A DNA stretch of 64,000 bases. Source: Propionibacteriaceae bacterium (GTDB lineage: Bacteria > Actinomycetota > Actinomycetes > Propionibacteriales > Propionibacteriaceae). Positions 28,039 through 37,331 of this stretch are shown in pieces. Each line of letters opens with the position of its first letter. The first letter of the stretch is position 1. The notes beneath the pieces were generated by a model, which was not told the DNA's origin, searched no databases, and was given only the letters and a program-made list of their open reading frames with translations. The DNA is taken from assembly GCA_025965155.1 (NCBI GenBank), contig JAOPXN010000026.1, positions 19,718-83,717 of the forward strand, written 5' to 3'. Position numbers and translations under genes: made by a program.

Positions 28039-28076
28039 GCTTCCCGGCCGGCCCCGCCGCGGGCCGGCCGGGAAGC
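28039..28076. terminator. Strong hairpin (16-bp perfect arms, 6-nt loop) between the binding protein and cyclase genes
   Basis: GCTTCCCGGCCGGCCC-CGCCGC-GGGCCGGCCGGGAAGC. Confidence 0.65.
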
Positions 28077-28103
28077 GCCCCCACACAGTCGCGAGGAGTA
28101 ACC

Positions 28104-29048
28104 ATGACCACGGTGCCGGCCGCCAATCGGATCAGCAAGGCCGCGTTCGACGAGCTGGTCCAGCAGGTCCGCGTCTGGGGACGGCCCGACCAACCCGATG
28201 AGCCTGCACTGTTCACCCGGATCACCCCCGAGGTGACCAGGGCCGCCCTGGCGGAGGTGCACACCGGCCGGACCGTGTCGCTGGGACGGCCCTGGGCCGA
28301 GTCTCCGGCCACCGACAACTCCAGACCGGCACTGCACTACATGAGCGCGCTCGGCATCCTGCTCGCCGACGGCGACACCGAGCCGACCTGCTACAAGGAC
28401 TTCCTCGGCGTCGACTTCCACGGCAAGACCATGAGCCACATCGACGCCTTCAACCACATCGCCTACGCCGGCCAGATCTTTGGGGGTATACCCGCCACCG
28501 AAACCGTGGTCGCCAATGGCATGACAGCCGGAGACGTCAACCTCTACGGACCGCTCATCACCCGTGGAGTTCTGCTGGACATGGCCACCGTCGCAGGGGA
28601 CGCCTGGACCGAACCCGGAACCGCTTGGACGCTCGAAGAGATCCAACATGCCCTCGACTTGGAGCAGGTCACCCTGCAGAGCGGTGACGCGGTCTTGTTC
28701 CGATCCGGCCACGATCGCCGACGTGCTGAGCTCGGACCGTGGGACCCCGACATGGCCGGCGCGGGCGTCCACGTCACCGCCATCCCGTGGCTGCTCGACC
28801 AAGGAGCCGCCGTCCTCGGTGCGGACGGCGAGACCGACGTCCGCCCCAGCCCCGTGGATCAGGTCACCCTGCCCATCCACGTCCTGACCCTGACCATGGC
28901 CGGCGTGCCGCTACTGGACAACCTCAACCTCGAACAACTCAGCAGCGCCTGCGCCGAAACCGGCAGGTACACGTTTGCGCTCTCCGTCGCACCCCTCAAC
29001 ATCCCGCTCGGTACCGGTTCACCGGTCAACCCCACGGCGATCTTCTAG
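28104..29048 (+). CDS. Cyclase family protein (kynurenine formamidase-like metal-dependent hydrolase)
   Basis: DFLGVDFHGKTMSHIDAFNHIAYAGQIFGG (metal-binding HxDxxxH variant), ITRGVLLDMATVAG, LQSGDAVLFRSGHDRRR. Confidence 0.88.
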   Translation: MTTVPAANRISKAAFDELVQQVRVWGRPDQPDEPALFTRITPEVTRAALAEVHTGRTVSLGRPWAESPATDNSRPALHYMSALGILLADGDTEPTCYKDFLGVDFHGKTMSHIDAFNHIAYAGQIFGGIPATETVVANGMTAGDVNLYGPLITRGVLLDMATVAGDAWTEPGTAWTLEEIQHALDLEQVTLQSGDAVLFRSGHDRRRAELGPWDPDMAGAGVHVTAIPWLLDQGAAVLGADGETDVRPSPVDQVTLPIHVLTLTMAGVPLLDNLNLEQLSSACAETGRYTFALSVAPLNIPLGTGSPVNPTAIF

Positions 29049-29141
29049 GCCGCACGCGAGCCATCTGGACCAACGGGTCTGATCCAGGGGGACCTGTCGA
29101 CCGGTCGCGGCTTTTGAAGCCGGATGGGGGTCAAGCCGTCG

Positions 29142-29243
29142 CTAATTAAGGAGGGCGCTGGCCAGAACGTCGCGGAGCCGGTTGATCATGCCGACCCGCT
29201 CCGCGATCAGGTCGGCCCGTACCCGATGCAGTAGCTGCGCGGT
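29142..29243 (-). pseudogene. Fragment of an IS110-like transposase
   Basis: VTAQLLHRVRADLIAERVGMINRLRDVLASALLN resembles the IS110 segment RRADLVADRVRxINRLRDLL; no further transposase follows. Confidence 0.45.
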
Positions 29244-29617
29244 CACCACAGCGCTTGAATAACCGTGCCGGTGTGCAGTGTCGAGACCGTGGCCCGCTTG
29301 CTTGCCTCCATCACGGCTCCAAGGTCCTCGGCCCACTTCTCCATGGCCTCCTGCCAATGCCTGGAGATGCCGGCAGCCGTCTCGTAGTACTCGTCCAGCA
29401 CATAGATGGTCCTACCGGTGGCCGGTGCGCTCGGATCCAGCGGATTCGAAAGCTCCGGGCCCTTGGAGATGGTGTAGGAGAGTAGCGCTGCATCGCCCTG
29501 GCGTGGATGGCCCGTCATCCACTCGCCGTGGCTGGCGAAGATGCGGTCCCATTCGCCTTCGGCGTCTGGCTCCACGGTCCACATGATGACGAGCTGAGCT
29601 TTGTCCATGAGCGACAT
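29243..29617 (-). CDS. Hypothetical protein (possible YCII/DGPF-like small protein)
   Basis: 124 aa coding-like ORF with VIMWTVEPDAEGEWDRIFASHGEWM; family assignment uncertain. Confidence 0.5.
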   Translation of the reverse strand: MSLMDKAQLVIMWTVEPDAEGEWDRIFASHGEWMTGHPRQGDAALLSYTISKGPELSNPLDPSAPATGRTIYVLDEYYETAAGISRHWQEAMEKWAEDLGAVMEASKRATVSTLHTGTVIQALW

Positions 29618-30099
29618 GGAGCCGTCCTTTCGGCTAGTTCGCGTCTGCCTGAGACGCTATTGCGGTCCCACCGCCATGACAAGGGGCACACGCACCCGCG
29701 CTCCACGCACTCAGGGCCGGCGGAGTGGCAAGCGTGCCGGCAAGGGCGACCCGCCGTCCTGCGGTCTCGACCGCAGTGGTAAAGAGGCCCGGATTTCTCG
29801 TGTAGGATTCTGCCCAGATCGGGGGTTCTGTGACGCAATTCAGCTTGCGCCGGACGGCCCGATTTTCTGGTTTTCGGCCTGCTCGATTCTTCACAGAAGT
29901 CACGAGCAAGCGAGCGCTCCCGTCGACGTCGATGTCGGTGACGTGCTTGCGATCCGGGGACCCAAGCGGTCGAACGAGACCTAGCCGAGTCGGCTAGGCC
30001 TGAGTCCGTCCGCGCGATGTTCGTGACGCGCTGCCCTGTGGTCGAGGCCCCTGCGGGCCCGTTCTCGGGATCCACGTCCGACACGTCAGAAAGTCCCCC

Positions 30100-31488
30100 A
30101 TGCGCAAAACCCTGCTCGCGATGCCCGTTGCCGCCCTGATGCTGGCCACCGTTGCGACCACAACCCCCGCTCATGCCGCCACCCCCCGGACGCCCCTGAG
30201 CATCACCTCCGTCACGGCCGCACCCGGCCCGAAGGTCGGGGAGATCACGCTCAAGTGGTCCCAGGACGGCAGGTACACCACCGGCTACGTGCTCGAGACG
30301 GCGCTCACCTCCTTCAGCAAGACGAACCCGGAGATGGCGAAGACCGGACGACGCACCCGCCTGCTGAACATCCCCAAGAACCTGCGGACGATCACCTTGT
30401 CGGCAGCCCAGGTTCACTCCGCTGGAGCTGGCGTCGCCTCCGGCAACCACCTCTACTTCCGGTTCTACGCCGTCAACACGAGCTCCGGCGGCACCGCCAC
30501 CAGGGCCTACCCGTACCTGCAGGCAATGACGCCCAAGCCGCTTGCGCCACAAGCCAGCGGCACCAAGATGCGGATCGCATCGTTCAACGTGCGGACCGCG
30601 AAAGCAACCACCGACGCCCGTACCTGGATCCAGCGCGCACCTGACGTCGCCGCGCAGATCGTGAACCGCAACCCGGGCCTTGCAGCCCTGCAGGAGCTCG
30701 GACCGGGACGTGCGGACGGCCTCACTGGTGCGACCAACGGCACGGCGCGGCAGACCGAGAGTCTGATCACTGCGCTGCAGGCGGCGAACGGAACCAAGTA
30801 CGCCCTGGTCCGAACCACGCCCTACGTCCAGCCCGGTCTGCCGAGCGGCACCCAGGGGACCCGGATCCTGTACGACACCAGCCGGTACACCCTGCAGAGC
30901 GACTGCCCGGACACCACAGACGGACGCAAGTACTCCCCGTCCTGCAGCATCGTGCTGCCGCTGCTGGCGACAGACGCTGAAACCGCCCGGCGCCGGGCTG
31001 CTGTTGCTCAGTTCCAGGACCGGGTCACCAAGAAGAGCTTCTTCTTCGTCTCCGCCCACCTCGACGAACGGCACAGCGACAACCTCACCACGGAACGGTC
31101 CTACGACTCTCTCCGCAAGAGCCAGGCCAACACCATCGTGGAGGGTGTGGCGAAGCTCAACACCGCCAACCTTCCGGTCATCATCGGCGGCGACATGAAC
31201 TCCTGGCAGAACAACCGTGTCGGCAACAGCCCGCACGACACGTTGGTCGCCCAGGGTTTCTACGACGCCTCCGCCGCAGTGACCCGGGTGAACATCAGGT
31301 ACACGACCATGAACCACTTCAACACCACGCTGCCGGCTTCGAGCCAGGGCTTCGGCTCGCGGCTGGACATGCTGTTCGTCAAAGGTGCCAAGGGATCCGC
31401 CCGTTTCGAGAACGTCATGAAGGTCACCGATCCGGCCCGTCCGTCGGACCACAACATGGTCGTCTCGGACATCGTCCTCGGCGGCTAG
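30100..31488 (+). CDS. Secreted endonuclease/exonuclease/phosphatase family protein with N-terminal fibronectin III-like domain
   Basis: Signal peptide MRKTLLAMPVAALMLATVATTTPAHAA; MRIASFNVRTAKA, LAALQELGPGR, VSAHLDERHS, VIIGGDMNSW, SDHNMVVSDI. Confidence 0.88.
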   Translation: MRKTLLAMPVAALMLATVATTTPAHAATPRTPLSITSVTAAPGPKVGEITLKWSQDGRYTTGYVLETALTSFSKTNPEMAKTGRRTRLLNIPKNLRTITLSAAQVHSAGAGVASGNHLYFRFYAVNTSSGGTATRAYPYLQAMTPKPLAPQASGTKMRIASFNVRTAKATTDARTWIQRAPDVAAQIVNRNPGLAALQELGPGRADGLTGATNGTARQTESLITALQAANGTKYALVRTTPYVQPGLPSGTQGTRILYDTSRYTLQSDCPDTTDGRKYSPSCSIVLPLLATDAETARRRAAVAQFQDRVTKKSFFFVSAHLDERHSDNLTTERSYDSLRKSQANTIVEGVAKLNTANLPVIIGGDMNSWQNNRVGNSPHDTLVAQGFYDASAAVTRVNIRYTTMNHFNTTLPASSQGFGSRLDMLFVKGAKGSARFENVMKVTDPARPSDHNMVVSDIVLGG

Positions 31489-31520
31489 CGCGTCGGGCAC
31501 TTGCCCCTCAATCCAGAAAA

Positions 31521-31589
31521 CGGCCAGTCATCAGACTCGAGCCCCCGCATACACGGTGTGTCGCGGGGGCCGGCGTCGATGACTGGCCG
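31521..31589. terminator. Nested long hairpin between convergent genes; candidate bidirectional terminator
   Basis: Outer arms CGGCCAGTCATC / GATGACTGGCCG, inner arms GCCCCCGC / GCGGGGGC, apical ACAC / TGTG. Confidence 0.75.
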
Positions 31590-31610
31590 ATTTGCGGAGT
31601 CGACCGGAGG

Positions 31611-32333
31611 TCACTCGCCGCCGGTGCGGCGCAGTACCTCGCTCAGCCGCTCGGCAGCGGCGATCACGGCCGGTGCGTGCAACCGCCCGGGCTGACGCGA
31701 CAGGCGCTCGATCGGGCCGGACACACTGACCGCGGCGATTACCTTGCCGGAAGGGGAGCGAACCGGGGCGGAGACCGACGCCACCCCAGGCTCACGCTCG
31801 CCGACAGAATGTGCCCAGCCGCGCCGGCGCACTGCGGCCAGCGCGACCGCGGAGTAGCGGGAACCCCGCAGGCCCCGCTGCATCCGGTCAGGCTCTTCCC
31901 AGGCCAGCAGGATCTGAGCCGCCGAACCGGCAGTCATGGTCAGCTGGGTGCCGACCGGCACGCTGTCACGCAGGCCGGACATCCGTTCCGCGGTTGCCAC
32001 ACAGATGCGGTAGTCGCCCTGCCTGCGGAACATCTGGGCAGACTCACCGGTGATGTCACGCAGCCGCGCCAGGACGGGCCCTGCGGTTGCCAGCAGGCGG
32101 TCCTCGCCGGCCGCAGAAGCGAGCTCGCCGAGCCGCGGTCCGAGGATGAAACGGCCCTGCAGGTCGCGGCTGACCAGCCGATGATGCTCGAGGGCGACGG
32201 CCAGCCGATGGGCTGTCGGCCGGGCCAAGCCGGTCGCTGCAACGAGCCCCGCGAGGGTGGTAGGCCCGGTCTCCAGAGCACCCAATACGAGGGCGGCTTT
32301 GTCGAGAACGCCAACACCGCTAGAGTTGTCCAT
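31611..32333 (-). CDS. ndgR: IclR family regulator, probable leuCD regulator (NdgR/LtbR-like)
   Basis: LDKAALVLGALETGPTTLAGLVAATGLARPTAHRLAVALEHHRLV HTH; divergent to leuC, the conserved actinobacterial arrangement. Confidence 0.82.
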   Translation of the reverse strand: MDNSSGVGVLDKAALVLGALETGPTTLAGLVAATGLARPTAHRLAVALEHHRLVSRDLQGRFILGPRLGELASAAGEDRLLATAGPVLARLRDITGESAQMFRRQGDYRICVATAERMSGLRDSVPVGTQLTMTAGSAAQILLAWEEPDRMQRGLRGSRYSAVALAAVRRRGWAHSVGEREPGVASVSAPVRSPSGKVIAAVSVSGPIERLSRQPGRLHAPAVIAAAERLSEVLRRTGGE

Positions 32334-32455
32334 GCCTTGATACTGCCGTCTCGGATGCTGGAATGCAAGTCTGAACGGCAGCGCTACGGGCACCGGCCCC
32401 CAAGTCATCCGAGCCCCCGCGAAAGAGGGCTCCACGTTAGGGAAAGAAGTTGGTC

Positions 32456-33853
32456 ATGGGCAAGACGCTCAGTGAGAAGGTCTGGCAGGATCACGTCGTC
32501 CGGTCAGCGGATTCAGAACCCGACCTGCTTTACATTGATCTGCACCTCGTCCACGAGGTAACCAGCCCGCAGGCCTTCGACGGCCTCCGGCAGGCAGGGC
32601 GGCCGGTACGGCGTCCCGACCTCACGCTGGCCACCGAGGACCACAACACCCCGACGCTGAACATCGACCAGCCGATCGCTGACCCGGTGTCGCGGATCCA
32701 GGTAGACACGCTGCGTGCCAACGCGGCCGAGTTCGGGGTGCGGATCCACAGCCTCGGGGATGTTGATCAAGGTGTGGTGCACATCATCGGCCCGCAGCTT
32801 GGTCTGACCCAGCCCGGCATGACGGTGGTCTGTGGTGACTCACACACCTCGACTCACGGCGCGTTCGGTGCGCTGGCCTTCGGTATCGGCACCTCCGAGG
32901 TCGAGCACGTGCTGGCCACTCAGACGCTGCCGCAGGCGCGGCCCAAGACGATGGCGGTCAACATCAACGGCGAGCCGCCGGTCGGTGTGACGGCCAAGGA
33001 CGTGGTGCTGGCGCTGATCACCAAGGTCGGCACCGGCGGCGGTCAGGGCTATGTGGTGGAGTACCGCGGCTCGACGATCGAGAGCCTCTCCATGGAGGGG
33101 CGGATGACCATCTGCAACATGAGCATTGAGTGGGGTGCCAAAGCCGGTCTGATCGCCCCGGACCGGACCACCTTCGACTACCTGAAGGGCCGCCCGCACG
33201 CCCCGCAGGGTGAGGACTGGGACGCCGCGGTCGAGTACTGGACCACCCTCAAGACCGATCCCGACGCAACCTTCGACGTCGAAGTTGATCTTGACGCCAC
33301 CGAGCTGACACCGTTCGTCACCTGGGGAACCAACCCGGGTCAGGGTGTCTCGCTCGGCGGCCGCGTCCCCGACCCGGAGGAGTTCATCGCCGAGGCCGAC
33401 AGGACGGCAGCTCAGAAGGCGCTGGAGTACATGGCGTTGCAGCCAGGGCAGGCGATGCGCGACATCGCTGTAGACACGGTCTTCCTCGGGTCCTGCACCA
33501 ACGGTCGGATCGAGGACCTGCGGATCGCGGCCGAGGTGCTGCGTGGTCGCCACATCGCGGATAGCGTACGGATGCTGGTAGTCCCCGGGTCGGCACGGGT
33601 TCGGCTGCAGGCCGAGTCCGAGGGCCTGGACGTCATCTTCAAGGAGGCTGGCGCGGAATGGCGCGCCGCGGGCTGCTCGATGTGTCTGGGAATGAACCCC
33701 GACCAGCTTGCGCCCGGTGAGCGCGCGGCATCCACCTCCAACCGTAACTTTGAAGGTCGGCAGGGCAAGGGTGGCCGGACCCACCTGGTCTCGCCGCCAG
33801 TGGCCGCTGCTACCGCAGTGGTCGGCAAGCTCAGTGCCCCAGCGGACCTGTAA
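32456..33853 (+). CDS. leuC: 3-isopropylmalate dehydratase large subunit
   Basis: [72 protein letters not shown]. Confidence 0.97.
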   Translation: MGKTLSEKVWQDHVVRSADSEPDLLYIDLHLVHEVTSPQAFDGLRQAGRPVRRPDLTLATEDHNTPTLNIDQPIADPVSRIQVDTLRANAAEFGVRIHSLGDVDQGVVHIIGPQLGLTQPGMTVVCGDSHTSTHGAFGALAFGIGTSEVEHVLATQTLPQARPKTMAVNINGEPPVGVTAKDVVLALITKVGTGGGQGYVVEYRGSTIESLSMEGRMTICNMSIEWGAKAGLIAPDRTTFDYLKGRPHAPQGEDWDAAVEYWTTLKTDPDATFDVEVDLDATELTPFVTWGTNPGQGVSLGGRVPDPEEFIAEADRTAAQKALEYMALQPGQAMRDIAVDTVFLGSCTNGRIEDLRIAAEVLRGRHIADSVRMLVVPGSARVRLQAESEGLDVIFKEAGAEWRAAGCSMCLGMNPDQLAPGERAASTSNRNFEGRQGKGGRTHLVSPPVAAATAVVGKLSAPADL

Positions 33854-33866
33854 GGAGATTCAAACG

Positions 33867-34478
33867 ATGGAAAAGTTCAGCACTCACACCGGAACGGCGC
33901 TTCCGTTGCGGCGCAGCAATGTCGACACCGACCAGATCATCCCGGCGGTCTACCTCAAGCGGGTAACGAAGACCGGCTTCGAGGACGGGCTGTTCGCCGC
34001 CTGGCGCAACGACCCCGACTTCGTCCTCAACCGTCCCGCGTTCGCGGGCGCGACCATCTTGATCCCCGGACCTGACTTCGGCACCGGCTCGTCCCGCGAG
34101 CACGCGGTCTGGGCCTTGCAGAACTACGGGTTCCGCGTCGTCATCGGCTCGCGGTTCGGCGACATCTTTCGCGGCAACTCCGGCAAGGCAGGTCTGCTGA
34201 TCGCGGTAGTGGACCAGAAGATCATCGAGGAGCTGTGGGAGTTCGTCGAGGCCAACCCGAGCAGCCCGATCACCGTTGATCTTGCCGAGCGGCGGATCAG
34301 CGCGGACGGTTTCGAGGCCAGCTTCGAGATCGACGACTACACCAGATGGCGTTTGTTGGAAGGTCTGGACGACATCGGGCTGACCCTGCGGCAGGTCGAT
34401 CTGATCGATGAGTTCGAGACCGGTCGGCCCTCGTTCAAGCCCAAAACACTGCCGGCCAAGGTGGAATCACCCCTTTAA
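33867..34478 (+). CDS. leuD: 3-isopropylmalate dehydratase small subunit
   Basis: [80 protein letters not shown]. Confidence 0.96.
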   Translation: MEKFSTHTGTALPLRRSNVDTDQIIPAVYLKRVTKTGFEDGLFAAWRNDPDFVLNRPAFAGATILIPGPDFGTGSSREHAVWALQNYGFRVVIGSRFGDIFRGNSGKAGLLIAVVDQKIIEELWEFVEANPSSPITVDLAERRISADGFEASFEIDDYTRWRLLEGLDDIGLTLRQVDLIDEFETGRPSFKPKTLPAKVESPL

Positions 34479-34636
34479 CAGCCCGATTCGCTGATAAAAG
34501 GCAACGACACGGCTGATTTAGTGCGTTTGGTCATTGTCTGCACGCCTCACGTTCCCTAGCGTTGGACGTGCAGGCGTACGGTACGGCTGCCCAAGGGCCC
34601 GTCCAAGGCTAGGGAAGTGTTCGGAGAAGGGAAGCT

Positions 34637-35446
34637 GTGAACAAGGCGCAATTGATTGAGGCGTTGTCTGCGCATTACGAGGGCAGTAAGGCCGAGGCAG
34701 CCAAGGCGCTCAATGCAGTCGTGGAGACGATCACCCACAAGACCGCATCCGGAGAGAAAGTTTCAATCACCGGGTTCGGTGTGTTCGAGAAGGTGCATCG
34801 CTCTGCTCGCATGGTTCGTAACCCTCGTACGGGAGAACGGAAGCGCGCCAAGGCGACTGCCGTCCCTCGGTTCCGTGCCGGCACTGACCTGAAGGCGTTC
34901 GTCTCCGGTGAGAAGAAGGTCCCCAAGCCGGCGAAGAAGGCTGCTGCTTCAAAGGCTGCACCGGCCAAGGCCGCAGCGGCCAAGACGACTGCCACCAAGA
35001 CTGCAGCCACCAGGACTGCAGCCACCAAAACCGCACCGGCCCGGACGACAGCTAAGTCGACCCCCACCCGGTCGACGGCGGTCAAGTCACCCGTTGCCAG
35101 GACCTCTGCAACGAAGTCCGCTGTCACCAAGGCGGCGGCGACAAACGCCACCCCGGCCAAGACAACGGCACGCAAGGCTCCGTCCTCGACGGCCACAGCG
35201 GTGAAGACCGCAGCCAAGAAGGCACCGACGAAGGCAGCCACCACTGCCACCAGGGCGCCAGCCAAGACGGCGGCCAAGACAGTCACCAAGGCGCCGGCTA
35301 GGAAGACAACGGCGACGAAGACAACGGCCAGCAAGACGACGGCCAGCAAGGCGACGGCGACTAAGGCGACGGCCAGTAAGACCACCGCCAGCAAGGCAAC
35401 CGCCGCGAAGAAGGCGCCGACTCGCAAGGTCGCAGCTAAGCGCTGA
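34637..35446 (+). CDS. hupB: HU family DNA-binding protein with long Lys/Ala/Thr-rich C-terminal tail (HupB/Hlp-like)
   Basis: N-terminal HU fold MNKAQLIEALSAHYEGSKAEAAKALNAVVETITHKTASGEKVSITGFGVFEKVHRSARMVRNPRTGERKRAKATAVPRFRAG, then about 170 aa of KTTA/SKTTA/PAKKA repeats. Confidence 0.95.
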   Translation: MNKAQLIEALSAHYEGSKAEAAKALNAVVETITHKTASGEKVSITGFGVFEKVHRSARMVRNPRTGERKRAKATAVPRFRAGTDLKAFVSGEKKVPKPAKKAAASKAAPAKAAAAKTTATKTAATRTAATKTAPARTTAKSTPTRSTAVKSPVARTSATKSAVTKAAATNATPAKTTARKAPSSTATAVKTAAKKAPTKAATTATRAPAKTAAKTVTKAPARKTTATKTTASKTTASKATATKATASKTTASKATAAKKAPTRKVAAKR

Positions 35447-35482
35447 TCAAGGCCTTCACTGGTCAAACGCCTGATCCACGGA

Positions 35483-35515
35483 GGGTTCGGACGGCTCGAG
35501 GAGCCGGCCGGACCC
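35483..35515. terminator. Hairpin between the convergent hupB and cofC genes
   Basis: GGGTTCGG-ac-GGCTC-gag-GAGCC-gg-CCGGACCC followed by TTTGTGGTTT. Confidence 0.6.
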
Positions 35516-35557
35516 TTTGTGGTTTCTAGCGGCGGAGCCTGGCTGGGCGGGAGATCC

Positions 35558-36469
35558 CTACAGCCAGGCGGAGAGGGCCCGGTCGTCGGTGATCGCTGCG
35601 TGCAGGCGCTGTCCGGTGTGCACCGTGCGCAGCGTCGCGTCAACAGCACCGCGAGGGAGCAGGACTCGGTACCCGTCGGCCGTGATGGCGGAATGATCAT
35701 CGCCGGCTGGGCCGGCCACCGTCACGGTTCGGTAGCGTCCCAACGACCGTGACTGCGGGTCGAACAGTGCGGCCGTCATCCGTCCCAGGCCCAGCCTGAA
35801 CGCGTCGTCAAGATCAACCTCGGAGTCCACGTCACGTCGGGCATCGGGGACCGGACCTCCGAGCAGCTCGTCGCTGAGCGGAACCGCGCCGGAGGCATGG
35901 TGAGCGGCTGCGGACCTTCCTTGAAAGCGAGGGTCCAGTGCCCCGGTGGTGCTGCACAGCATGGTGGTACCGATGCCGGACGCATCGGCCAGATAGCAGC
36001 GCGGCAGGCTCGCCGCGGTCCGCAGTACCTGGCGCAACGACGTGGCGGCCAGGGCCGGAAGATCGCCGACGCAGGCGAACACCGGCACCGGTCCATCGGC
36101 CCGGAGGTGTTCCGCGCCGTACGCCAGTGCCGCGTTGAGCCCTCTGTGTCCCGACTCGGCCAGCACTGGCACGGCCAGACCGTAGGCCTTGAGTGCAGTG
36201 GCCAGTCCCGGTTGATCACTGACCACGACCATCCGCGTGGCCACGGCAAAGACCGCGGTCAAGGTGTCCACCGCCATGGTCCAGGCCAGTCTGCGGCGTA
36301 ACGGATCCGGTAGCGAGCCCAGCCGCGACTTGGCGTGCGCTGTCGCCTTGAGGGCAACAACGGCACTGAACTCGCCAGGTGCGACCGGTAGCGGCGCCGT
36401 ACAGTGCGGTCCAGGGCGGTCGCCGGGAGCGGACGGAGTACGGGTGCCCATGGCAGACGATGCTGTCAC
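35558..36469 (-). CDS. cofC: 2-phospho-L-lactate guanylyltransferase (coenzyme F420 biosynthesis)
   Basis: VVALKATAHAKSRLGSLPDPLRRRLAWTMAVDTL, VVVSDQPGL, LNAALAYGAEHLR, FACVGDLPALAATSLRQVL, GIGTTMLCSTTGALDPRFQGRSAAAHHASGAVPL, VDLDDAFRLGLG. Confidence 0.9.
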   Translation of the reverse strand: MTASSAMGTRTPSAPGDRPGPHCTAPLPVAPGEFSAVVALKATAHAKSRLGSLPDPLRRRLAWTMAVDTLTAVFAVATRMVVVSDQPGLATALKAYGLAVPVLAESGHRGLNAALAYGAEHLRADGPVPVFACVGDLPALAATSLRQVLRTAASLPRCYLADASGIGTTMLCSTTGALDPRFQGRSAAAHHASGAVPLSDELLGGPVPDARRDVDSEVDLDDAFRLGLGRMTAALFDPQSRSLGRYRTVTVAGPAGDDHSAITADGYRVLLPRGAVDATLRTVHTGQRLHAAITDDRALSAWL

Positions 36470-36551
36470 GAGGCCCTAGGCTGAAGCCAACTCGTCGCCG
36501 ACTCGCGTCGCCGTACCATCCGGTAGGTCGACCATTCACAGACAGGTACCG

Positions 36552-37331
36552 ATGTCCAGATCACCCGCCCTGCGTCCACTGCGTGAGGTGAACACCGAGC
36601 CCGCCGAGCGGACGCTGACCCGTGTCGTCTGGGTTCTGAACGAGATAGTCAAACGGATAACCGACCGCGACTGGCGCGACAGCGACAAGATCCCGAAGAC
36701 CGGGGGCGTCATCTTCGTGGTGAACCACATCTCGAACTTCGACCCGATCTCCTTCGGCCAGTTCATCACCTACGCCGGACGGTGGCCGCGTTACCTGGGG
36801 AAGGCGTCGCTGTTCAAGATCCCGGTGCTCGGCAAGATCATCGCCGCCTGTGGCCAGATCCCGGTCGAGCGCAACTCGCGTAACGCGGGCCAGGCGCTGG
36901 ACCGGGCGATTGCCGCAGTGAACGAGGGGAAGTCGATCACCGTCTACCCGGAGGGGACCGTGACCCTGGACCCGGATCTTTGGCCGATGGTCGGCAAGAC
37001 CGGAGCTGCCCGGATCGCCCTCGCCACAGGGTGCCCGGTGATTCCGGTGGGGCAGTGGGGTGCGCAGGAGATCATGCCGGGCAAGAAGCCGGTGTTCCCC
37101 AAGTTCTTCCCCCGCAGGACCTTGATGGCCAAGGCTGGGGACCCGGTGCCACTCGACGACCTACGGGGACAGCCGATCACCCCTGCAGTGATGAAGGAGG
37201 CCACCTCCCGGATCATGAACGCCATTACCGGGTTGGTTGCCGACCTCCGAGGCGAGGAGCCACCGGCGGTCCGGTACGACCCCAGCCGTCGGGCCGACGG
37301 CGCGGCCAGACAAACGGAGGACCCGGCGTGA
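36552..37331 (+). CDS. plsC: 1-acyl-sn-glycerol-3-phosphate acyltransferase
   Basis: [14 protein letters not shown] (NHxxxxD), [28 protein letters not shown]. Confidence 0.92.
   Translation: MSRSPALRPLREVNTEPAERTLTRVVWVLNEIVKRITDRDWRDSDKIPKTGGVIFVVNHISNFDPISFGQFITYAGRWPRYLGKASLFKIPVLGKIIAACGQIPVERNSRNAGQALDRAIAAVNEGKSITVYPEGTVTLDPDLWPMVGKTGAARIALATGCPVIPVGQWGAQEIMPGKKPVFPKFFPRRTLMAKAGDPVPLDDLRGQPITPAVMKEATSRIMNAITGLVADLRGEEPPAVRYDPSRRADGAARQTEDPA

Noticed and set aside
26892-28880. 662-aa ORF antisense to the binding-protein and cyclase genes
   Set aside because: Asp/Gly/Val-rich codon shadow of two well-supported plus-strand genes, as expected in high-GC DNA.
29515-31500. 661-aa ORF antisense to the secreted nuclease
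   Set aside because: Same codon-shadow effect; no recognisable motifs.
35270-35440. Repeats in hupB considered as a CRISPR or minisatellite array
   Set aside because: Short in-frame coding repeats with no regular spacers.
34675-35700. 341-aa Ala/Val-rich minus ORF opposite hupB resembling a membrane protein
   Set aside because: Its AVVLLAV repeats are the reverse-strand image of the Lys/Ala/Thr repeat tail of HU.
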